Assembly: GCA_012839565.1 (NCBI GenBank)
Contig: DUMZ01000007.1
Location: 174,939 to 238,938, forward strand
From: Anaerolineaceae bacterium
GTDB lineage: Bacteria; Chloroflexota; Anaerolineae; Anaerolineales; Anaerolineaceae
Length of the DNA: 64,000 nucleotides
Reading direction: 5' to 3'
Shown: positions 57,827-64,000 of the stretch, piece by piece
How positions within the stretch are numbered: the first letter of the stretch is position 1
Layout: every line of letters begins with the position of its first letter
Translations under genes and position numbers: made by a program
The notes under the pieces: model-generated
Told to the model about the DNA's origin: nothing
Database searches by the model: none
The model's input: the letters and a program-made list of their open reading frames with translations, nothing else

Positions 57827-58577
57827 CTTTTGATCTGATAATCATCACCGATTTACCCGGCACCTTTTTAAGGTCAAAGAAAGTCTTATGCTGTCTCACC
57901 AGGCTGGCCAGTTGCTTGGCGCCATAGCTGCGGGGGTCAAAACCAGGGTCAATCCTGCGCAATGAGGTGCCCACTTCCGAAAGGCTGGCCCAGTTATCAT
58001 CATCGGTACCAACCATCTCAATAGCGCGGTTAATGTTTTCAATAAGTTCAATTTCCTCCGTGCTTAGCTTGGCAGCGATCTTTTGGCGCGCGGCAGCTTT
58101 TTTCTTTTGGCGGGCGCGTTCTTCAAGGTTTTCAGTATAAATAAACACTTCGCAAGCTGAAACAAAGGCACGGGGTGTGCTCTGCTTGCCGATGCCAATC
58201 ACCAGTTTGCCACTTTCGCGAATGCGCGTTGCCAGGCGCGTGTAATCGCTGTCACTGGAAACAAGGCAAAAGCCATCCACCAAATCCGTATGGAGAATGT
58301 CCATAGCGTCAATAATCATCGCTGAGTCGGTAGAATTTTTCCCTGTGGTGTAACTAAATTGCTGAAAAGGCTGAAAAGCATAAGAATTAAGCGTCTCTTT
58401 CCAGGATTTCATGTGCGTTGTCGTCCAGTCGCCATAAATACGCCGAATGGTCGTGTTGCCAAATCGGCTGGCTTCAACAACGATTTGCTCCATCAAAGAT
58501 GCCTGCGCGTTATCGCCATCGATGAGTATCGCGATGCGTTTTTCAATATTTCCGTTAGGTAGCGTTGTATCTGTCAT
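57816..58577 (-). CDS. NYN domain (LabA-like/DUF88) protein with C-terminal OST-HTH/LOTUS-like domain
   Basis: MTDTTLPNGNIEKRIAILIDGDNAQASLMEQIVVEASRFG, YGDWTT, SDSDYTRLATRIRESGKLVIGIG; C-term WASLSEVGTSLRRIDPGFDPRSYGAKQLASLVRQHKTFFDLKKVPGKSVMI. Confidence 0.88.
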   Translation of the reverse strand: MTDTTLPNGNIEKRIAILIDGDNAQASLMEQIVVEASRFGNTTIRRIYGDWTTTHMKSWKETLNSYAFQPFQQFSYTTGKNSTDSAMIIDAMDILHTDLVDGFCLVSSDSDYTRLATRIRESGKLVIGIGKQSTPRAFVSACEVFIYTENLEERARQKKKAAARQKIAAKLSTEEIELIENINRAIEMVGTDDDNWASLSEVGTSLRRIDPGFDPRSYGAKQLASLVRQHKTFFDLKKVPGKSVMIIRSKEEL

Positions 58578-58606
58578 GACCCCATTATAACGTGAAACCG
58601 CAAAGG

Positions 58607-59080
58607 CTAACGACAATAGCAGTCATCATCAGAGATTACATTATGCTTGGCATAATAATCCTGATGATAATCTTCCGCGGGCCAAACGTTGCCAACAGGT
58701 CGCAAAGCAACATCTATGTCTTTTGGATAGATTCCGGAAGATTTTACAGCCTTGATTACTTTTTGTGCAATTTTGTTTTGTTCTTCGTTCGCATAAAAAA
58801 CCGTGGTGCGATATTGTTCACCAAATCTTTCAGCAAGAACTGGATCATGAGATTGAAAGAAAATCTCCAAAAGCTTTTCAAAACTAATCTGCTCAGTGTC
58901 AAATTTCAGTTGCACAGCTTCAACATGCCCCGTTTCTTGCCGGCAAACCTGGGCATAACTGGGATTCTCGGTAGTCCCGCCAGTGTAAACAGCCAGCGTA
59001 TCCGACACGCCCGGAACAGCTTTCAATTGTGCTTGTAAACCCCAAAAACAACCACCTGCGAGTAAGGCTTGTTCTAACAT
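58607..59080 (-). CDS. msrA: peptide-methionine (S)-S-oxide reductase
   Basis: 157 aa; LAGGCFWGLQAQLKAVPGVSDTLAVYTGGTTENPSYAQVCRQETGHVEAVQLKFD; FFQSHDP; WPAEDYHQDYY. Confidence 0.95.
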   Translation of the reverse strand: MLEQALLAGGCFWGLQAQLKAVPGVSDTLAVYTGGTTENPSYAQVCRQETGHVEAVQLKFDTEQISFEKLLEIFFQSHDPVLAERFGEQYRTTVFYANEEQNKIAQKVIKAVKSSGIYPKDIDVALRPVGNVWPAEDYHQDYYAKHNVISDDDCYCR

Positions 59081-59334
59081 AGGGCAATCTCCATTTTGGA
59101 AAGTATTTTTAACATTGATGCAACTATATCACGAAGAGCACATTATTTCACGCAAAATCTATAGACAAGCCTTCCTTTTCTTATAGATTTGGACAAAAAA
59201 GTGCTTTATGTCATTTTACACAATGAGAATATTCACATTCAGCATGTAAACGAAATATTACATACATTTTTACGTATACGCATGGTTCTCTGACAATTTG
59301 TAATCTCACATTGTTTTGGAACTTAAATAAAACA

Positions 59335-59406
59335 TGGGCCCGGATGGATTCGAACCAACAACCAAGCGGTTATGAGCCGCCTGCTCCGCCATTGAGCTAC
59401 GGGCCC
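59335..59406 (-). tRNA. tRNA with CAT anticodon (elongator Met or Ile2)
   Basis: Reverse complement GGGCCCG TA GCTC AATGGCGG AGC A GGCGG CTCATAA CCGCT TGGTT GTTGG TTCGAAT CCATC CGGGCCC A; anticodon at 59372-59374; CCA not encoded. Confidence 0.9.
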
Positions 59407-59545
59407 CAGCGTGAAATCAATCTTACCATAAAAGCCAAATATTTTGAATGGTTGAATTCCGCCTTATTAATAGCAACAAGGCGGTTGGTCTTCACCGCCT
59501 TGTTAATCTTATAGTCCTTATAGTAAACACGTTCCAGATGGCAAA

Positions 59546-61225
59546 TTACTTATGCATCTTCGCCCAGCTGTCCACCAAGGACAAGGTACGAATCCAGACG
59601 GGTTTTTCAGGTGTGCTCGTAACGTGGTCAAGTGTAAAGTAACCATCGCGCACGAACTGATACACTTCCCCGACCTTGGCATCAGCCAAAGCTGGCTCGA
59701 GTTTGGCTTGTACGACCTTTAAGGAATCCTTGTTGAAGTGATCCAAAAAATCCTGGTCATCGGGAATATCTTCGGGGTCTTTTTCCAGGAACATTTGCTC
59801 GTAGAGTCTGGTTTCAGCTTCAACAGCATGTTTGGCGCATACCCAATGGATAGTGCCACGCACCTTGCGGCCATCCGGCGACTGTCCACCGCGTGATTCG
59901 GGGTCATAAGTCACATGAATCTCGACAACATTGCCGTCATCGTCTTTGACGATGTCTTTATACTGAATGTAATAAGCATTCATCAGTCGCACTTCGCGTC
60001 CGGGACTCAAGCGGAAATACTTTGAAGGCGGATTTTCCATAAAATCGTCCGCTTCAATATAAATTTCGCGCGAGAACGGCACTTTGCGGGAACCGCCCCT
60101 TTCCGGGTCATGCGGGAAGTCGGGGACCTCAAACCACTCCACCTGCCCTTCGGGGTAATTATCGATGATGACCTTCACCGGTTCAAGCACAGCCATTCGG
60201 CGGGGCGCGGTTATGTTTAGTTCATCGCGCACAACATGCTCCAGAAGCTCAACTTCAATAACGTTCTCGCTCTTGGCGACACCCACGATATCAATAAATT
60301 CCCGGATTGCTTTGGGCGGATAACCACGGCGCCGCATTGCAGCCAGCGTGGGCATACGAGGGTCAATCCAGCTGTCCACCAAGCCAGCTTCAACGATTCT
60401 GCGCAACTTACGCTTGCTCATCACCGTATGTGTCAGGTTCAGGCGGGCAAATTCAATTTGTTGGGGCGCGAAAATCTCAAGTTCCTCGATAAACCAGTCA
60501 TAAAGTGGCCGGTGGTTCTCATACTCCAGCGAACACAAGGAATGCGTAATGCCCTCAATCGAGTCGCTCTGCCCATGCGCGAAGTCGTACATCGGATATA
60601 TACACCATTCGTCACCAGTGCGATGATGGTGAGCATGCAAAATGCGATACATAACGGGGTCACGCATGTTGATATTAGGTGATGCCATATCGATCTTAGC
60701 ACGCAGGGTCAACTCGCCATCCTTAAACTCGCCAGCACGCATACGCTGGAAGAGATCCAGGCTTTCTTCAATGGGTCGGTCACGCCAGGGACTGTTTTTA
60801 CCCGGTTCAGTCAGCGTTCCACGATATTCGCGGGTTTCTTCGGGGCTAAGTTCATCAACATAGGCTTTGCCCTTTTTGATCAGTTTGATAGCCATCTCAT
60901 AGAGTTGCTCAAAGTAATCTGAAGCGTAATACTCCCTGTCGCCCCAATCAAAGCCCAGCCAGCGAATATCTTCCTTAATAGCGTCAACGTATTCAACGTC
61001 TTCTTTGACGGGATTCGTATCGTCATAGCGTAAGTTCGTGATACCGCCATAATCTTCAGCGATGCCAAAATCAAGCACTAAAGCTTTGGCATGGCCGATA
61101 TGTAAATAGCCGTTTGGTTCCGGAGGGAAACGGGTATGCACCCTGCCACCAAAGCGACCGGTGCGGTTATGTTCATCAATGATATCAGTGATAAAATTTG
61201 TTCTTCTTGGCGTTTCGTCTGTCAT
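59546..61225 (-). CDS. glnS: glutaminyl-tRNA synthetase
   Basis: 559 aa; [59 protein letters not shown] (KMSKS-like), [23 protein letters not shown]. Confidence 0.95.
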   Translation of the reverse strand: MTDETPRRTNFITDIIDEHNRTGRFGGRVHTRFPPEPNGYLHIGHAKALVLDFGIAEDYGGITNLRYDDTNPVKEDVEYVDAIKEDIRWLGFDWGDREYYASDYFEQLYEMAIKLIKKGKAYVDELSPEETREYRGTLTEPGKNSPWRDRPIEESLDLFQRMRAGEFKDGELTLRAKIDMASPNINMRDPVMYRILHAHHHRTGDEWCIYPMYDFAHGQSDSIEGITHSLCSLEYENHRPLYDWFIEELEIFAPQQIEFARLNLTHTVMSKRKLRRIVEAGLVDSWIDPRMPTLAAMRRRGYPPKAIREFIDIVGVAKSENVIEVELLEHVVRDELNITAPRRMAVLEPVKVIIDNYPEGQVEWFEVPDFPHDPERGGSRKVPFSREIYIEADDFMENPPSKYFRLSPGREVRLMNAYYIQYKDIVKDDDGNVVEIHVTYDPESRGGQSPDGRKVRGTIHWVCAKHAVEAETRLYEQMFLEKDPEDIPDDQDFLDHFNKDSLKVVQAKLEPALADAKVGEVYQFVRDGYFTLDHVTSTPEKPVWIRTLSLVDSWAKMHK

Positions 61226-61279
61226 AATTCTCTCCTTATATGGCTTGTAGATTATACCTTATCTAAGCCTGATTACGAA

Positions 61280-61305
61280 AAAAGCCCTGAAAGTTCAGGG
61301 CTTTT
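61280..61305. terminator. Rho-independent terminator
   Basis: AAAAGCCCTGA-AAGT-TCAGGGCTTTT. Confidence 0.8.
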
Positions 61306-61326
61306 GCTTAGCTAAACATTGTGGCT

Positions 61327-62529
61327 TTAGCCCTCTTTTGATTTTCTTGCAACTTGTTGAGCGATTTGCTGGATCGTTTGGATGTCATCAGGCTTGGCAC
61401 AGCCGACAAATTCCAATGCCCCGGCAATATCCCAGTTCAATTTTTCTGCGTAGCTTTCAAATACAGGTTGCGCGCCACCCGACCAGGCATAGCTGCCAAA
61501 ATAGCCCGCCACCTTGTTTTTTACGCTCTTGATTTCAGCGATATCCAGGGCGTGAACCATGGCGGGGAACATCGCGCGTTCATAGGTCGGACAAGCAATA
61601 AGCACACCTTTTTTCGTCCACAAAGACGGCAAGATAAAGCTCGGATGAACCGTGCTCACGTTGAATACTTCTACCGGCACGCCCTCGTTCGTGATGGTTT
61701 GCAAGCAAGCTTCCATGGCGCGTTCCGTGTTGCGATACATAGTGCCAAACAGCACGGTAACGCCTGGTTCAGTCTGTTCGGTAGCGTACTTTGCCCATTG
61801 CTGATAAAGCGACACAATACGCATGGGATCTTTGCGCCAAATCAGACCATGTGATGGCGCGATAATCTTGAACGGATATACCGCAGCTTTATCAATCGCC
61901 ATCAAGGTATTGCGGCTAAACGCGGCAACGATGTTGGTGTAATACCTTAAGGCTTCCTTCTCGTAGAAAGGCAGTTGATCTTTGGCTTCATCGTCAAAAA
62001 GAACGCCATCTAAACTGCCATAGGAACCAAAGGCATCACAGCTAAACATAATTTCTTCTTCTTCCAGGTAGGTAATCATGGTTTCGGGCCAGTGTACCAT
62101 CGGCGTAAAAAGGAAACGCAAGGTGAATTTGCCCAGGCTAAGGGTGTCTTCGTGTTTGACAACCATCACATTGTCATCAACACCATAGAAATCCTTCATC
62201 ATCGAGATAGCCTTGCCCATACCCACAAATCTTGCGTTAGGAGCAAGCTGGCGAATGCGCAAAAGCGCGCCACTGTGGTCGGGTTCCATATGGTTGACGA
62301 TGATGTAATCTAATTTGCTGATATCAATGAGCTTTGATACCTGTTCAACAAAGTCGTCAGTAAAGCTTTCTTTCGAAAGGTCAATCAGCGCGGTTTTTTC
62401 ATCTTTAATTAGATAGCTGTTATACGACACACCCTGATCCGAAACCGGCCAAAGCCCTTCAAAAAGGTCTGTGGTACGGTCGTTAACGCCTACCCAGTAA
62501 ATGTCTGGTCGAATTTCAACAGGTCGCAT
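61327..62529 (-). CDS. flavo-diiron protein (FprA/A-type flavoprotein)
   Basis: 400 aa; NSYLIKDEKTALID, IVNHMEPDHSGAL, WPETMITYLEEEEIMFSCDAFGSYG, IIAPSHGLIWRKDP, flavodoxin VLFGTMYRNTERAME. Confidence 0.94.
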   Translation of the reverse strand: MRPVEIRPDIYWVGVNDRTTDLFEGLWPVSDQGVSYNSYLIKDEKTALIDLSKESFTDDFVEQVSKLIDISKLDYIIVNHMEPDHSGALLRIRQLAPNARFVGMGKAISMMKDFYGVDDNVMVVKHEDTLSLGKFTLRFLFTPMVHWPETMITYLEEEEIMFSCDAFGSYGSLDGVLFDDEAKDQLPFYEKEALRYYTNIVAAFSRNTLMAIDKAAVYPFKIIAPSHGLIWRKDPMRIVSLYQQWAKYATEQTEPGVTVLFGTMYRNTERAMEACLQTITNEGVPVEVFNVSTVHPSFILPSLWTKKGVLIACPTYERAMFPAMVHALDIAEIKSVKNKVAGYFGSYAWSGGAQPVFESYAEKLNWDIAGALEFVGCAKPDDIQTIQQIAQQVARKSKEG

Positions 62530-63480
62530 TTATGCTCCGATAAATTTGCGAACTTCTTCTAACTTGCCTGCGCTGCCCAAAAGTTCGTTTTTGGCTGCGA
62601 TAAAGTTAGCGTATTCAGACATGAAGATCTTACCGGGGTCGCGCAAGTCAAACTTTTCGGGTTTGTCGCGGAAGAACTCACGGTGCACGCGTGTCCACAC
62701 CAGGCGTCCATCGGTATCGATGTTGATTTTCACTACGCCAAGTTCTGATGCGGCTTTAAACTGCGTGGCATCCACGCCTTTGGCACCAGCGATATGACCG
62801 CCGGCAGCATTGATGCGCGCCACTTCTTCTTCAGGCACAGAGCTTGAACCGTGCATCACCAGCGGGAAACCGGGCAGGTTCTTTTGGATATCCGCCAAGA
62901 CATTGAAATGCAAACTTTGTGAACCAGTGAACTTAAACGCGCCATGGCTCGTGCCAATCGCGACAGCCAGCGAGTCGCAGCCTGTACGTTCAACAAAATC
63001 CTTGGCTTGGTCAGGGTCTGTCAATTTGGCGTCAGCTTCATCAACTTTGACATGTTCCTCAACGCCACCCAACATACCCAGTTCAGCCTCAACCACAATA
63101 CCTTTGGCATGCGCGGCTTCGACCACACGGCGGGTTACGGCAACGTTTTCTTCGTAGGGTAAGGAAGAACCGTCAATCATCACCGAGCTGTAAAAGCCCG
63201 AATCAATACAGTCATAGCAAGTTTGCTCGTCGCCATGGTCAAGATGGACAGCAAAAATGGCTTCAGGGTAAATTTCATCAGCTGCGCGGATAAGTCCTTC
63301 CAGGAATGTTTTGTTGGTGTAAGAGCGCGCGCCCTTGCTGATTTGAATGATAAAAGGTGCCTGCGATTGCAGATTACCCCTGAACAAACCTTCAATTTGT
63401 TCAAGGTTATTGATGTTATATGCACCTATGGCATATTTTCCATAGGCATGTTCGAATAGTTTTTTGGTGGTAACAATCAT
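62530..63480 (-). CDS. class II fructose-bisphosphate aldolase family protein
   Basis: 316 aa; AIGAYNINNLEQIEGLFRG, FAVHLDHGDEQTCYDCIDSGFYSSVMIDGSSLPYEENVAVTRRVVEAAHAKGIVVEAELGMLGGVEEH, LVMHGSSSVPEEEVARINAAGGHI. Confidence 0.93.
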   Translation of the reverse strand: MIVTTKKLFEHAYGKYAIGAYNINNLEQIEGLFRGNLQSQAPFIIQISKGARSYTNKTFLEGLIRAADEIYPEAIFAVHLDHGDEQTCYDCIDSGFYSSVMIDGSSLPYEENVAVTRRVVEAAHAKGIVVEAELGMLGGVEEHVKVDEADAKLTDPDQAKDFVERTGCDSLAVAIGTSHGAFKFTGSQSLHFNVLADIQKNLPGFPLVMHGSSSVPEEEVARINAAGGHIAGAKGVDATQFKAASELGVVKINIDTDGRLVWTRVHREFFRDKPEKFDLRDPGKIFMSEYANFIAAKNELLGSAGKLEEVRKFIGA

Positions 63481-63609
63481 TTTGTCTCCTTGAATGCAAT
63501 TTCGATACTTTGATTATACCTAATAAAGCTGCTGATTTCATCCTTAAGTCAGGCATTTTCCGATATTACATTAATTTGCGACTTGTCGCGCAACTGAAGA
63601 AGATAAGCC

Positions 63610-64000
63610 TTACGCTACAGCTTTTTCGTAAATTTCCCGCAAGGCTTCCCCATAGCGAACGGGGTCATGTTGCGCCTTGATTTTTTCAAGCGCGGCTTGC
63701 CCCTTTTTGGCGATGATGTTTGGCTCCTGCGCGATACCCCGAATGATATGTTCAAGCCCCGATTGAATGCGTTCGCTTAGAACCTGACGGTCTTCCGGTG
63801 TTTGATAATACGCTTCGCCCAGTTCATTTTTCGGCACATTAATCAACCAGCCAACTTCTGTATTGTTGATCTCGGGCAAAGCGCGCACGTCTGTACTGAT
63901 GACCGGACAAGCCGCGGACTGCGCTTCAAGCGCTGAAAAGCCATAAGTGTCAGCATAGGTCGGCAACAGACCAACATCACAGGTCTTTAACAGTTCCAGC
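63610..64000 (-). CDS. glycosyltransferase (GT4-like), partial, runs off right edge
   Basis: Reverse translation LELLKTCDVGLLPTYADTYGFSALEAQSAACPVISTDVRALPEINNTEVGWLINVPKN...; E(x7)E-like GT-B motif region. Confidence 0.85.
   Translation of the reverse strand, partial: LELLKTCDVGLLPTYADTYGFSALEAQSAACPVISTDVRALPEINNTEVGWLINVPKNELGEAYYQTPEDRQVLSERIQSGLEHIIRGIAQEPNIIAKKGQAALEKIKAQHDPVRYGEALREIYEKAVA

Noticed and set aside
59311-59514. 67-aa ORF
   Set aside because: Overlaps the minus-strand tRNA gene.

Overview
Gene-dense bacterial chromosomal window, most consistent with a Chloroflexi/Anaerolineae-type genome. This placement is inferred from gene content and protein style, not from a database search. 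I support about 50 protein-coding genes, two tRNA genes with a CAT anticodon, several rho-independent terminators, and three or four intergenic loci with REP/MITE-like repeats. I see no CRISPR array, rRNA, transposase, prophage or classical defence island. Most genes are housekeeping: tyrS, glnS, prfA-prmC-tsaC, tgt-uppP, ftsK-lgt, trkA-trkH, purine nucleoside phosphorylase, mtnP, msrA and FBP aldolase. The most notable items are: (1) an fhaA-fhaB-mtnP-SEDS::PBP locus in which a RodA/FtsW-like polymerase is fused to a PBP-like domain that appears to have lost its SxxK, SxN and KTG motifs; (2) a repeated intergenic hairpin with compensatory base-pair changes between two loci, embedded among REP-like units; (3) a complete metal-efflux module with a consensus promoter, an overlapping dyad operator, an ArsR/SmtB sensor with an intact alpha5 metal site and a P1B-ATPase; (4) a KAS III-like enzyme that keeps Cys but lacks the usual His and Asn, in a CoA-metabolism operon; (5) a long RelA/SpoT homologue with a conserved hydrolase but a degraded synthetase motif; (6) a membrane-anchored putative transcription regulator. 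All calls were made by eye from the sequence and the supplied ORFs.
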